64,000 bases of DNA from Struthio camelus (Eukaryota; Chordata; Aves; Struthioniformes; Struthionidae). The notes below the pieces were generated by a model. The model saw nothing but the letters and a program-made list of their open reading frames with translations. It made no database searches and was not told the origin of the DNA. The DNA lies in assembly GCF_040807025.1 (NCBI RefSeq), contig NC_090981.1, forward strand, positions 39,783,817 to 39,847,816. The letters are read 5' to 3'. The position numbers and the translations under genes were made by a program. How positions within the stretch are numbered: the stretch's first letter is position 1; every line of letters begins with the position of its first letter. Shown piece by piece: positions 1 to 13,449 of this stretch.

Positions 1-25
1 CTATGGGCGTGAACTTGTTCGGTTC

Positions 26-213
26 TCAAACCCCCAGAATTACATGCATGAAGTAAGCAACCATAATGCCCCACAGGTTGGGTGTGCATTTCACAAGTTC
101 GCTTTTGCCAACCAACTGTGAATATTGGCTCACTATTCCCTGTCCAAGCAAAATGAAAAAGGTTGAACAGAAAAGAAAAACCAACACCATTTCAACGTCA
201 TGTTGGTTTAACA
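26..213 (-). pseudogene. Possible relic exon of an aquaglyceroporin-like membrane protein
   Basis: On the minus strand an acceptor-like tttctttAG is followed by about 60 open codons with a hydrophobic segment, FFILLGQGIVSQ, then NLWGIMVAYFMHVILGV, then a stop. The pattern and spacing loosely recall the first two membrane segments of aquaglyceroporins (LGCGSVAQ ... TINLAFGFAVTLG). The diagnostic SGAHLNPA motif is absent because the frame stops just before it. Identity is low and composition alone could produce this, so it may be chance. Confidence 0.18.
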
Positions 214-2230
214 CTAAAGAAATTTATTTTGTATTTTTATCTCACATCCTCAACTCACCTTACTTACTCCTCAGCCATGAATCATTCTATGAAGAGATAC
301 AAGAACTGATAAATTATAACAGTAATCACAAACAGAATACTTTAAACTTTTTTGATAGCCCAAGTAAAAGTGATTTCATCCAAAGTAAGCATATTAGACA
401 ACCAGATGCTGCTGAGGCACATGGAGAGAAGATCATCAACAGAGAGCCCAGATCCTGGGAAGCTACAGACCTAGGTATTGTAAATACAATTTTAGACCTT
501 AAATGAGAAAATCACAGGTACTCAAAGAACAGAAGTATTCTGGGAAATTCTGGACAGCTACAGGAATTCTTGATTTTAGCTTATCAAGAAACAGATATCT
601 AAAGCACTGAAATGGAACATTAAAGAAAATCCTCTCTGTGTTAACCTACCTTTAAAAACTGTGTGTGGAGGGATATTAAAGACTACATGCCAGAAGGGGC
701 AACGGTGATTGCTGTATCTGACTTCACAGGCCAGGTAAAGTTCTGTATACTCTACCTAGCTCCCATAAAAATGTGTAGCAGACTCAGAAAGCAAATTCTT
801 TTCCTCTTCCCACATGTCAGTCCCTATGATCAGATATGAAATATAGGGCTAATACTATTTTAAAAGTCTCTTGAGGAAAACAGAATACTATTTCTTCTCT
901 TTAGTAAACCGAACTTGCTTTAAACTGGATACTTTTTCATTGCTTCAGTGAGGAGCATAGTAAAGGAAGGAACAGCAGCAGATTACTTAATTACTTAAGA
1001 AGGTGGTAAAAGAAATGAAAAAAAACCCCAGAACGTGGCTTTCAAGTTTGTAGGGATGGGGAAGGGAAGGACTCCATCTTCAGAACTCAACCTAGATTAA
1101 AATTTCAACCAGCCTCCTTGAAACAAAATCACCACGTGGTACAGACACGAATGTTTCATCAGATATTATGGCCTTGCCTATTGCCTATTCACTAGCTCAC
1201 CCTGCCCAGTAAGAATGACTCTAATCTGTAACAATATAAATTAATACCCAATTTATGATGATTTCAGACTAAATGAAAAAAGTCATATTCTTTTTTTACT
1301 TCCTAATACTTCGGAAAATACATAATTTTACTCAAAGCTGTATACCCTTAGGGAAAACATGCTTTATAAATACCCCACTATCTCAGAAAGTCATAAATTA
1401 AGCTACGAACAACTCTGTCATTAAGAATTCAGCTTGCTGGTTTAGCAAGGATTGCAGCTGTAAGCAAATTCTACCTTCATTTTCTGGATTAGGAAAAGGA
1501 AAGCAAAGGAGCCAGTCAGTCTTTCTAATTTCGCTGTTCCTTGAGATGGCCGGTGAGGAAACTCTCTTGAGAATTCCTGCCATTACCAGAAGGACGTTAG
1601 ACAGTGAGCTACTTCCCAAAACATCCTATTATTTCCAGAGAAAGGGTGGTTTTATCCAGAAGTGCCTTTCCCAAAGATCTGTACAGTTCGATAGCAAGAA
1701 ATGCAGCGGACGGGGAAAGACGCAGCTTTACACTGAACAAACTACTGTTATGGAGAGCAGACTATTTGTGGACACATTCTTTTGGCATTATCCTGTGGTT
1801 CTTTTTCTCTGAGTGCTAGTTCAGGCAGAGTCTGAAATCAAGCATTCAGCTGAATGCAAAGCTCAAAGAAGATTTGAAAGTCACACTATTCTGCTCTGTA
1901 ACAAGATGGACTTTAGTCTACTATGAATTTTCTATGCTTATTCAAAATAGTTTCTGATAATCAGATCTTTTTTTTTCTGCTGCACTTCTAGTGACAAGTG
2001 GGTGCACTGTATTTGTGATTTGCATACACAGACAGATACTTGAATCCTTCCTAAAGCCATTTCTAATCCTTTTGCCTTTTGGTAAGCAGCAGTGGAAAGA
2101 CTCCTTACATAAAAAGATATAGCATCGATGTGTAATCCTGTACTTTCACAATCTCTGTTAGTATGACACCATAGAATTTATGTAGAGAAAATACATTTTG
2201 CAGCCTAAAAGTTTTGATGGTATCTCTCTA

Positions 2231-2261
2231 GCTGATGAGATGAACTTTGCTGATGAGATGA
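2231..2261 (+). repeat. Short direct repeat (13 bp, 18-bp period)
   Basis: GCTGATGAGATGA occurs at 2,231-2,243 and again at 2,249-2,261. It looks like a local slippage duplication. Confidence 0.8.
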
Positions 2262-5200
2262 CTAAAATGAGTACAGTCATTTTAGGATAATCTTTGGAAT
2301 ACCTAAAAATCTATGTATGGCTGAATAAAGCCATGGAGCCTGAGAGAGTATTACAACAACCCAAAAGGCAAGGTTTATTTTCTGCTCTTCAACCAAACAG
2401 CCTTCCTTTCCATAAAATTACTGATAAAGCCATAAATACAAAAAGCAGATAGAAATTTCAAAAAAGTCACAGAATTTTATTCTTGTCACAAATGTCATGT
2501 GATAGCCTCTTTAAATATTTTGAATGCAATTATTCTACTTTCCCTTTTTATGTATACTATCGTTCTATCTTTTAAGCTAATACTATATTTTAGTTTGAAT
2601 AGAAAATAGTGAAATCAATTTTAGCATGGGAGGATTGCCCAACTGCTTCCAAAGATTCATAAACTGTAAGTACAATCAAACAACAGGGTTTGCTAACAAA
2701 ATCATAATTTTGTCTAGATCCTTGCTAAGATAAAATAAACATGCCTAAAGAAAACAATTTATTAAAATGTTAACAATGAAGGTTTTGACTAAATTGCGAC
2801 CCTTAAAAATGATGAAAAGAATTTAATTTCTCAGTTTTTTGTTTCTGCATTGCAATTTGCTTACATGGCTGCCATGCTTCAAGTTAAAACTGCAAATCCA
2901 GGACACACTGACTGTTTCCTAAACAAATTGAGAAGTTGTCATCAGGAAGCATCTGCTACTCTATTACTCTCACGTAAAAGCATTCTTGTGCTATCATAAC
3001 AGACTATTGAGCAGATGTTTAAAAGCGCTATACCCACAGCCATGTATGTACTATACAAGAGATACACTGCTACCACCTAATTAATTATATTAGTTTCTCC
3101 ATAAATGAATTATCACTAATTTTAATTGATATAAAGTTGTTCTCAACATTTAAGTATCCCCTAAACTAATTGAGTTGATTTGTTCCTTTTAAAATGCTGA
3201 ATTATTTAAATCAATAGATAAGAAATTATGTTGCATGTCATTCTGAAGACAAAATCACATATTTGTATTCTTATCAAAAGTTGCTATTTTTTTTCCTCCT
3301 GATGAGGAAGACAAGTTAGAAACCACTGGGAACAAGTGAATTTGATAGCTGGAGAGGCAGATTGTCTGGCTACTCTTTAGCTGGAACTGTGTTCACAGGC
3401 TCAAGAGCAGTAGCAAGGTGTAGATTAAGGCAGGTTGCTTCTGGAGCCAGGGCTCCAATGAAAAGGAAAGGGCCAGGGAAGTGACAGATAGAGTAAGCTG
3501 GGAAGAAGACAGAATTACCTGATAAAAGCGGATTTTTCTCAGCTGACACCAAACATTTCCCTCCCTCCACCTACGCCAAGGTTCCTTACTCAGCCCAAAT
3601 TCCCTCTGAAATGCAGAAGTAAGCCCTAATGTCTTTTGGGAGGGAAGAGGGGAAGAGAAGCGTTTTATCCTAGGGCAGGCACTTTTCTCCTGGATATCAA
3701 GTCACTGTTGCCTTTTTCCCAATTCCCAGGTTTCTCATCCTTTTTTGGTGCCTTGACCTCAATTTCCTCCTGCTTCAGGCAAGCCTCCTGGGAAACTCTC
3801 CTGCACAAGCATGGCAGGATTGCTCTGCAAGCAGGAAAGAGAGGAAGAGGTGACGCAGGCACAGTTACTGGTACTGCTAGTTTAGTCGTAAGAAGGGGAA
3901 AAAAGGAGATGCAACCCAGATTAGTAAGCAAATTCCATTTCACTGCTTAGAATACATTTACACTTAATTTCATTTCAACCTCTAAACCTGAACACAAATG
4001 TCCCATGCTTGTCCTTCTTTAACTATTTCTCCTGTGCTGTGGTCCTCTTTCTTCAAAATGACTGTGAGCTACCGTGTGAAACACAAGAGCTTTCATGGAG
4101 TAGCTCCCCTCCCAATTCAACACTTTCCCTTTGGCAAATACAGAGATCTGAACACGAAAAATGAGTGGTAGGACAGTGCTCATCAGATAGAATTAAAACA
4201 GAGCTTAATGTGGTGGGTGCGGCAGCGTGGTGAGATGGTATCTGTGTTCTTTATTCTTCCTCTTGGGTGTTCTCCACATTTATTTGGACTGTGTCTCACT
4301 TTTTTGCCTGCAGCCCCCACCATTCTAGTCTCTGCAGGTCACTTTGCAGTTGGTTTTGGTCCCTCTAATGCAGAATCTCAAGGCCTCCCCCACCCTTTCA
4401 CAGGCCTCAGATCTCTGGATCCGATGCTCCCTTCCCTTACTACACTGAAAATCCAGTGTAAAAATCACAGCAGTCAGTGAAGTAACCCTGGCTTGACAGG
4501 CAAATCAGACCTCTTGGCTACAGCCCACCTCATACCCTCAACAAGCACTTAGAATAGTCAAGATAAACTGGGTGACGGCAGGAGACAGTAGCCTGGCGGA
4601 CAGAGTCAAGGCTGGACTGCAAAGAAGCCAAATGCCTTGATTCTAGTTCCAAATTGAACTATTACTTGAAAATTGCATGGAGGCCTATAAAATTTTTCAA
4701 AAATCTCCTCACAAAAATAAACATCCTGAGGAAAAGAAACAAAACAAGACTTGCAAGAACCTCAAAACCATTTTAGCATGTTTTTTATTTTAATATAGTG
4801 AGACAACTTCAGTTTGCATTAAGTGATTGTCAGTATTTTCCTTTCACTATTAAATATTCATACTATGCTAAAATTTATAGGCTCTAATCAAATTCACCCC
4901 GCTGTATCATGGCCTGTAAAAATGCATAAAAGTGTGGACATCTTCCTGAATAATTTAAGTATAAGACAAATGGTATACAAATGTCTTTACCACTACTTTC
5001 AAATTTTTTTAAAAACATTACTAAATTGCTCTTTTATCTTAAGTACATATGGGGAATACAAACATCTCCATGTGTTTTCCACAGTCGCTATCATTAGTTA
5101 CTGATGAGGCAAGATGAGGATAAGAAGAGAGATCTGAAGGAGCACCAAGTTGTCTTAAGGTTTTGTTTTCTGCATGTGGCTACAAAATCCTCCCTACTAT

Positions 5201-5269
5201 CTCTCTTAGATTTCTTCAAGTTCAAATAGCCAGGGGAAGAACTTGGTTAAATACTGCCCTTCAATAACT

Positions 5270-5290
5270 AAAAAAAAAAAAAAAAAAAAA
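5270..5290 (+). repeat. Poly(A) run, A21
   Basis: This is an uninterrupted A21 tract. No retroposed gene is recognisable upstream of it, so I treat it as a simple repeat rather than a retroposon tail. Confidence 0.85.
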
Positions 5291-6258
5291 GGCCCTTAAT
5301 TTAAATCAATCAGTGATGTTACTAACACTAAGTCCAAAGAATCTTCATTTTGGAAAACAGAGAGAGAAACACTGGATCATTTTAACACTACGGCTGCCTT
5401 GAAAAATTATTAAGCTACAAAGGGAACAATTCAAAAGTGAGGTAAGGTAAACAGGCAATGGATTCCTATGGGCACACAGATTCCTTACGTATTTCATTTC
5501 CCAAAGGAAAATCTTTTAACTGCAATCAGCCTTCTGATTATGCCACTGTTAAAGGATCTAGTCATTATTAGAATGATCATTTTTTCCCAGAAAAATACAG
5601 GTTAGTAAACAAAAAGCACAGCCTTTTGTCATCCAAAGCATATGGAAAGCCCCAAACCAAAATTTCCAATCCAAAAAGATGCAGCACAAAAAACTGTAGT
5701 AGTCCCTCATGCATTAACAATCATTTCTAATGGTTGGAAATTAGATTTGTCTTTTGATTGCTTTAAAACTGTTATCATAAGTGAAAGCAAAATCTATTCA
5801 AGCGAAAGAAGCAATGGACCATGAAAACAGAACAGTTGTGAATTTGTTCGTCGTATAAAAGTGAAGAATTCTTTCAAAATCACTCTTCATTCTTCCTGTG
5901 TTGTTGCATATAAAATGCAGAATTTGATGGTTTCATTCCTCCCCCAAAAGAAACATTTTCTTATCCGTTCTGTAATGTAGTAGGTACAAGACTCCATTTT
6001 GAGCAGGACTTAAGCACTGAAACACAGCATGTTAGAAAACCTCTTCTGGTGGACTCTACAGTAAACACCTAGCAGAGCTGGGAAAGTAAGCAAGGAATCA
6101 AAAGAGCGGCACTGGCAAAGCCCATCTGCCAAGGGAGGAACCGACTAACCTGGGCAATGTGAAATTCCAAAAAGAAGGGCACATCCTAAGCTATACGCCT
6201 CTCAGAAGACCTGAGCCTCACTTGTAAGCTGTAGGGATGCTTTTGCTTCCACTATCCC

Positions 6259-6280
6259 CAATGAATATTAATATTCATTG
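6259..6280. repeat. Perfect 22-bp palindrome
   Basis: The 11-bp left arm CAATGAATATT is followed at once by its exact reverse complement, with no spacer. It contains two ATTA-type homeodomain cores. In AT-rich DNA it may be chance, but a perfect 22-bp palindrome is uncommon. Confidence 0.9.
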
Positions 6281-9200
6281 TCATAACTCTTCCTTGCAAT
6301 TAGGCATTTACAGCAGTTGTTCTTACCAAGGAGGCATGGCGAGCCAAGCAGCAATTAGAAGTGGTAGTACCCGTATCTCTTCTTCTTTGCTACTAGCCCA
6401 TTTGAAAGAAAATTCATCCAGCATAGATAAGGTACAGACACCACTCTGTATACGTATACAATACTTTTACGGATGCAGGGGCAGGAACTCTGGTCTCTCC
6501 TTTCAGGTAAGTATTCTAAACATCAAGCCAAAGAATCACAGTCTTTTCCTCCGTCTCATCCAATATGTACTTAATTGTTTCATCTAGTATAGAACAACTT
6601 GAACAGGAGAAAGAAAGAGTGACATTCCAGAACACCTTAAAGCCCAATGAGTAAGGCACTCTTCCAAAGCAGCTTCAAGTCCCTCTGCCAAAGGAGAAAA
6701 CTGAAATCAGGATTGCCCAAAACTTCCCTTATATTATGGGGTGATACAGAAAAACTGTCATCTCCTCTGGGCATCAGAACACGTTCTGGCACTTGTGTTC
6801 TCAGAACTCTTGTTAGATCCGACCCTGGAGGCAAGACAAATGCTCCAAGTCCATGGCATGACCAAACAGGCATTTAGGCTCTTAGGGCCCCCAGGCATGC
6901 CCCAGGCTAAGACGGCAGGTGAGAAAGCCTACTGTGGGTCTAAATTTTGGCCAGAGCTGCCATGGGCATCCATGTTCTTTGGTGGATACAACCTCAAGTG
7001 ATTTAGGTCTGTGAGCTTTTTTATTCTAGGAATAAGAAAAAATATATTTAATAGTAAGTTTTAGAATTTCATTCACACTACTTTATAAATAACACTTGCA
7101 GATCATGCCAGTTCTCAACAGTGTTGCTGTATGAGAACACGCAATGCATTTATACAGAGGTGCACACAGTTATTTAAGGTTCATGAAGAACAAATGAAAT
7201 TGGTATAACTATACATTGTTTCACAGTTAGTTTGACAGAATGATAGAAGTAAAAAAAATTAAAACACTGAGTATGAGCAAAATTTTCTATCACTGAATTT
7301 CCTTCAAACATAAACCAAACTGTAGTATGTTCCCATTATTTTTATTACTACCTTGCATTTTTACAAAAAGTTTTTGCAAAAAGTTACTGTTACAAGGCTA
7401 ACTACTCCTAAATGAGATTATTGCTTTTTAGACCTGAGTGCTTCTTAGACTCTACGCTTTATAATATGCAAAAAGAAAAAAAAATGCTACATTATAATAC
7501 AAAGGCAATAGCTTAGCTGTATTTTAAGGTCAATTTTTATCTTTTTAGAACAAGGATTATTACTTTTGCATTGAGAATCTCAGCAGCAACCCAGTTTTCG
7601 CCACACTCAATTCAATGGGGAGACTGATGGCAAATTCCTGCAACCCTTTACAGAAGACAAACTTAAATCTTCATTAAATTCTCAGATGGGGAACTATATG
7701 AAAATGATGCTAAGAGTGACAGTATTTAGAAGTAATTCAAGTGAAAAAGTTATACACAGAAATGATCAAATGTCATAAACTCTGGCATTATAAAAACAAG
7801 AAATTTAAAGTTAAAGGCTACAATTAAAAGCGGCTGAAGGGAAAACAGGGATGGCGCAATTCTAAAGTCTTGTGCTACGCTACGCGCCTGGCAGCTGCAC
7901 TGGGACAGGGGCAAGTGTTTCAGGGAGGCTTTGCCAGTACTGATGCCCTGCTGCATTCTGTTATAATAACAGAAATGCAGTGTCACTGGCCCAGTGACAA
8001 TTGTACCAGTCAAACTACCGATGATTAATACCTCCTTCACACCACACAATTAAATTAACTATACATTAAGACTGAAGCACACATATTATTCTCTTATTAG
8101 GATAACTGGGAGATAAAATTAAAATATAATGATCCATTTTAAATTCAAAATAATCTTAATTCAAAAATCTTTACAATAATTCAAAATAATGATGAATTTA
8201 CTTGTAAATTCTCAAAAAAGCCTGACTTTTTTCTGGATTTGTTATATAAAACATATTCGCATACTGGGATCCACCATTTTTTTCCGTTTTGGAGAAGAAA
8301 GGTATAAGAGTTTTTCTTTGCTAGACTACGGTTTATCACGCAAATGAATTCCTATAATTTTTCCACATAATTCAGTCAATCTTATTTTTTCTCCACTAAA
8401 GCTGAATTGAAAGATGATTAGTATATATTTTTCACACTCCAACTATCTAAAAGAAATGCACAAAGAGTACTTTTCTTTCATTCCTACTAAGGCCCTAAAA
8501 CTGTTTCCTATGAGGAAAATTTCCTACAAGGAAAATCCATGGGTTTTTTAATGGAACAAGTTAAAAGCTTTTGATTGCTCTTAAAAACTGTTTATTTTTT
8601 AAATATACAATGTAATACAGATGTACTTAGTTCCTACACTTCAATCACTGTTACATAAAAAATACAAAGATCTGAATTCAGATTTGGACAGGTTGAAAGC
8701 CCTTCAGCTCACTTTCAAATGAAATACTCTATAAGATAACGTTATCAAGTACCACTGATCACAACCATCCCAAATGTATACTCCGGAGACATTTATAGTG
8801 GACAGAAAGAAAATACTGAATGACTTCTTTTATTAATGTGATATCGGAGTAAAACTGCCTTGCTGTATTACGTGACACTAGTAATTTCCAGGAATGCAGT
8901 ACATAATAGATCTCAATGCAAATTTAACTGCTAGCAGGCTTTACCAGGAAGTAATTGTAGTTTGATTAAATGTAGCTAAAAAATAAAATTCACAAAATTC
9001 AAATGAGAAGACATAATGCAATGAATTCTCACAATTAAAAATAGACTGTTAAGGCATTACCTAACAATACGGACAGCTGCACTTTATTACTGTGGTTGAG
9101 TAACACTGTCAGGAGACTTCTACAAGCAAATAAATAAAGTACATATATAAGTAGAAAATAATCTCAACTGTGACAATATACCATCAACAGTTTTACACAG

Positions 9201-9717
9201 CTCAATATAACTGCACCTTGAAGCCTACTATACGCCAAAAATAAGGATTTTTTTTTTTTTTTAATTCTTTAAGTAGAAAATCTGTATGAATTATTTACAA
9301 TGTTCCTAACTGGAATGAGCCTTCAAACAGTCTCCATCTTCAGGCAAATTTTGTTTTATTTGACTAAAAAACCTGTTAGGGAATTAGGAACCCAGCTGCA
9401 GTATGTGGTTGAAAACACTTGCAGTGGTCAACAGTACTACACGAATCCAACAACCAAGCAACAGCAACATAGCTGAAGGATTACAAAAATCAAGAAATGG
9501 TACACATTGTACATACATACACTTGGCCAAGCTGCTAACAGTGTTGCTATGACTATTTTACACAAATGCAAAATTCAGATAATCTCTGAACTATTAAATG
9601 TGTGGATTTACGTTCATTACACGAACTTCTTTTTGTAGCTGAAGTAATTGCTCAGTAGTACATGGAAGGACTTGACGAAATCGTTCTATTCACAATCATA
9701 CCACAGGCGTATCTAAA

Positions 9718-9797
9718 CTCTCACAGAATCACAGAATCACAGAATCGTTTAGGTTGGAAGGGACCTCTGGAGATCATCTAGTCCAACCTCCCTGCAT
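9718..9797 (-). mobile_element. CR1 LINE 3' end, avian type
   Basis: On the plus strand it starts with three copies of a TCACAGAA-type tail unit. It continues with AGGTTGGAAGGGACCTCTGG, then AGATCATCTAGTCCAACCTC. This is the reverse complement of the classic avian CR1 3' end with its octamer tail, so the element is on the minus strand. Only about 80 bp survive, a severe 5' truncation typical of CR1. It looks little diverged and is probably the youngest CR1 in the window besides the copy in intron 1. Confidence 0.95.
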
Positions 9798-9929
9798 TTC
9801 CCTCAAATGTTATAGCTAAACTACGTAAAATACTTTAGGCCATTAATACATTCTAAAATATATAGAGAGATTATTTAAGCTTTTTTTTTTTTTTTTAAGT
9901 GGCAACAGAAAACTTGAGGAGGAAAAGGA

Positions 9930-10081
9930 GAGATGGTCTCCTTGCCTGCTAACCCTGGATGGTGCAGTCGCCCAACTTGAGAAACATTCGGGTTCAGTCC
10001 CTCCTTCTGCTTGGAGAAACCTGAAGGCACTTTTCTCCTCTCTCAGACAAGTACTTCACAACCACACTATAGGGCACTGCC
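9930..10081 (+). repeat. Decayed ancient amniote interspersed repeat (tRNA-like box)
   Basis: It contains CGGGTTCAGTCCCTCCTTCTGC, similar to the tRNA B-box region seen in MIR-like and related SINEs. About 70 bp further on is CCACACTATAGGGCACTGCC, similar to the CCACTGGGCTATAGGG motif common to an old dispersed amniote family. I cannot name the family; the match is from memory. Confidence 0.4.
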
Positions 10082-13000
10082 AGTGAGAGCGCTCCTGCTC
10101 TGCTGGGGATGAGCCACTGACCGTCCCTGGGTGCAGGGAACCAACGCAGGCGCCAGGGAAGTGACTCCATGCTATACTAACCTCTGCATGTGATTCTTGT
10201 GTGCAGAGGGCACAACCTTTGAGAAGCTAAACAGTCCCAATTTCCTTCAACTGCATCAGAAAGTGACTCAGTCATTATCCCATCGGATCAGAAACTCAGG
10301 GTACCAGAAGTAAAAAACCCAGTAGTAATTGCACACAGATGCACAGAAAGAGCTAGAATGTAGCTCTGACTGTTTGCTACATTATATCTCCTCTAACTTC
10401 CCTCAAAAGCTACTCTTATGGCTACCGGAGTTCATTCATTCATTCAAATTTGATTAAGGTATCTCAGGGACTATTTTATATATTTGACCTTATTTACAAC
10501 TGACTGAAATCATATCTAAGAGATGAAGTACTTAATTGGTTAAATTGCTCTTGCTTTTCAAAACTGAGATATTCCAAGTGTCCCGAAGGCATTTAATTCC
10601 AAAACAGGAAGCCAAAGAGGAGAACACTCAGTAATTCTAATCTTGCGCAGATCTCTTGGAAAGTATTTTCCTAAACATTTGCTGAAAGAACCTTTTATTG
10701 TGCTGCGTGCTGCTGCATGTACCCTAAATGGAGTCCCACAGAAACTGCAACATATTTACTACTTAAGTTATTTCTAGTTATGTAAAGGAATCAATCTAGA
10801 ATCAACTAAGAGCATGCTTTCCTAAATACTAAACTTCAGCACCTGCAAAATAAAGAACGTGGGAGAAGAAAACACAACTAAAAATATATGAAATATATTT
10901 TTAACAGCCTGGACTATAACTTTATTCATAAGGCAGAGGCTATGAATCATTGTGCTGCAGCAAAATCAAAGACATGATTTAATTGTTTTTTTCTTAACTT
11001 CTGTTTATAGGTTTCTGGAGCTCAACTACAATCCCTGTAGGAATAATTCTAGAATAAAGGCCTGGTGTCCATATGATATTCTAAACATTACTGCTGAAGT
11101 CCATATTCTGTAATGTGGCAGGTACAAGAGGATCTCTGCATTTTTGCAGAGCACAAATGCCATTGCTGAGTCTGGAAATAATATGTGAGCAGATCAAGGA
11201 TTTACAGTTGTAGGAATCAATTCCTGATTACCAGCACATTTCATATATTGAATTCTATAGAACTGTATCTAGGTAACAGAAAAAAGGCAAAAGTTGGCTT
11301 TTTATATCAATGCATATATGTTTTCATACACATTTGCACATGTATGCACACTATGAGAGGAGATATATAGATAGGGTTTTGTAACAGACAGTAAGCTGAA
11401 GCACTTAAATGTTGGGAGATAAAAGAATTAAAGTTGCACAAGCAGTTCAGCTCCCTTGAACGCAGGATCTAGTTATATGATTTCATAATCTTTTTCTCAA
11501 AGGACTCTTTACCCCATGCCGTGCACAGGACAAAGAGTTAGCAGCAGTACAATGCTTTTTTATTCTTCCCATTCAATAAGCAACTTCCAAGTCACAGATC
11601 CAGACGGAAGTGTGGGAAACTTTACTTCGTGTCCTTCATATTGAGACAAATGATACAGCCATACTTCTACAAGACTTCTACAAGAGAAATGACTCACAGA
11701 CACTACACCAGCCAGAAGAAAACGCTCAAAGAAAGATTTAATGGAACTTTCAATGGAAAATCTGTGATTCATTGGGATTTACCTTTTCAAGAGAAGGAAA
11801 GTGAAGGCATAATATCATTGCGTTGATTGACAGATGATTTATTGATTAACTTTGTTTGGAAGGCCTGGGATATTTAGTCATTGCTAGGCTTTCACCACAG
11901 AAAATTGACTTCTCTCAACAAAAAGATATCATTTGAGCATGTGACACTACTGTTCACAGTCAAGTCTAGCATAGTTATTAGGGGCTTTAAAATAAGAAAA
12001 TGGGAGAAAAAAGTTGTGAAACATTTGTCTTTTACCTAAACAAAGAATAAAACTGTAAATGAAGAAACAATAAATCATAAATAACAACAGAGTAAAAAAT
12101 AAGGCTGGAAACAACGGAGAGAAAGTGCTATCTTTGAAAGTAATGATCACAGTTAGCATTGTATCTGACTTACTTATATAGGAAACTCAGAGAGGTCAAA
12201 GTCAGTAGGCTGACTCAAGGATTCTGGCCACAAAGGAAGAAACAGGGACTTCTGGTGGACTTCTGGTGAAAGACATGGAATTTTGGATATTATAGTAGTG
12301 CAATCTATGAGAGTGCAAGTCTGAGAGACAATACTTTCAGTGCCTATATTCCAGCTGTGAATAATGTAAAGAAATATGAGTTAGCATGGACGAAGGTAAC
12401 TCAGCCTGAGTTAAAATCATCTGAGGGAAAAATTATAAGCATAGGTTTATACTAATACAAATAGGACACACGGGATTGTATTTGGATAGAAATCTCTCAA
12501 ATAGCATTAGAGAGATGAGGACTACCAGGAGCTGCAAGGGACAAACTTTGTAGCTATAGATCTCGGAATAAACGTTTTAAATGTTGGCAAGACAAAGTTT
12601 TTCTTAGATGTGATACTTGAATTATTTCTTCATCAAAAAGTCGTTCAATTAACAACAAATTATTTTTATGCAGATTCACAAAGCTGCAAGAGTATTACAG
12701 GATAGCTGCCCATGCAAAATAAGTCTGACTCAGAGATTTCAAAAAAAAAAAAGTAAAAACAAATACAAAAATATCAGTCCATAAATACATTAAGGGCACT
12801 TGACTGCTGTGTCTTGCTCAAACCCTCAAGAACAACCAATTGCAAGATTTCAAATCATGTGGGAAATTCTCCAAGGTCAGACTGGAAGAGATCACTAGAA
12901 TTTTATTATCTTGGACAGTAGAACAGTGTGTGCTCCACTTTCTAGGATCAGCTAGCAATTTTACAAATTAAAGAAGTAACTTTTGTTTTTTTACAATGTT

Positions 13001-13449
13001 TATAATTGCATTGAGAAATGTGTTTAGGCCTGTAGTATGCAGATGCTCACAGAAGAGGTATTTATGGATCTTCCTGTACTGTGTATCTGTTGAGAGAAAC
13101 CGGTCATGACGAGCCTTTCTAAAGCCTGTACGTTAAGATTTTTTAAAACTTTTGAAAAATTAAGGGAGCGAATGAGTTAAGGCAGCTGAACTAAAAAGAT
13201 GAAGGACTGGAATTTGGAAAAGGCTCAAATTTATTTAAATCAGAGATGGAAAAACTGCCTATAATTTGCATCCTGAACCACTGAAAAAACATTGTAGGAT
13301 AAGGCTCCAGACTTAACTCACTGAATAATCACCTCAGAAAGGATAGCAAGAGCATGCAAAAAACCTACAGAGAATAGAAGAGGAATGACATGCAAAAAAA
13401 GCTACATCTTGAAGCCTAAGTTAGAGGCAGAAAGTGAGAACTGCCAAAA
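10082..13449. other. Intron 3 sequence, no recognisable gene
   Basis: AT-rich, with only short chance ORFs. It contains an 11-bp tandem duplication (12,247-12,268) and one member of a dispersed 24-bp sequence pair (11,106-11,129). A stretch near 12,880-12,910 weakly resembles a CR1 3' end but is too decayed to call. Confidence 0.6.
12247..12268 (+). repeat. 11-bp perfect tandem duplication
   Basis: GACTTCTGGTG is repeated twice head to tail with no mismatch. Confidence 0.9.

Larger units (their letters stand above)
215..9717. other. Intron 3 sequence, left part, no recognisable gene
   Basis: This AT-rich non-coding DNA has only short chance ORFs. It contains an A21 run at 5,270-5,290, an 18-bp-spaced duplication at 2,231-2,261 and a perfect 22-bp palindrome at 6,259-6,280. 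Slightly GC-richer patches at 3,360-3,900, 4,200-4,620 and 6,000-6,230 show no splice-bounded coding frame that I recognise. Confidence 0.6.

Noticed and set aside
4200..4480. 90-codon plus-strand ORF in a GC-richer patch
   Set aside because: No start context, domain or splice support; composition alone explains its length.
12880..12960. Sequence resembling a CR1 3' end (GGTCAGACTGGAAGAGATCA)
   Set aside because: Only about 20 bases match and the remainder does not align, so it is too weak to call.
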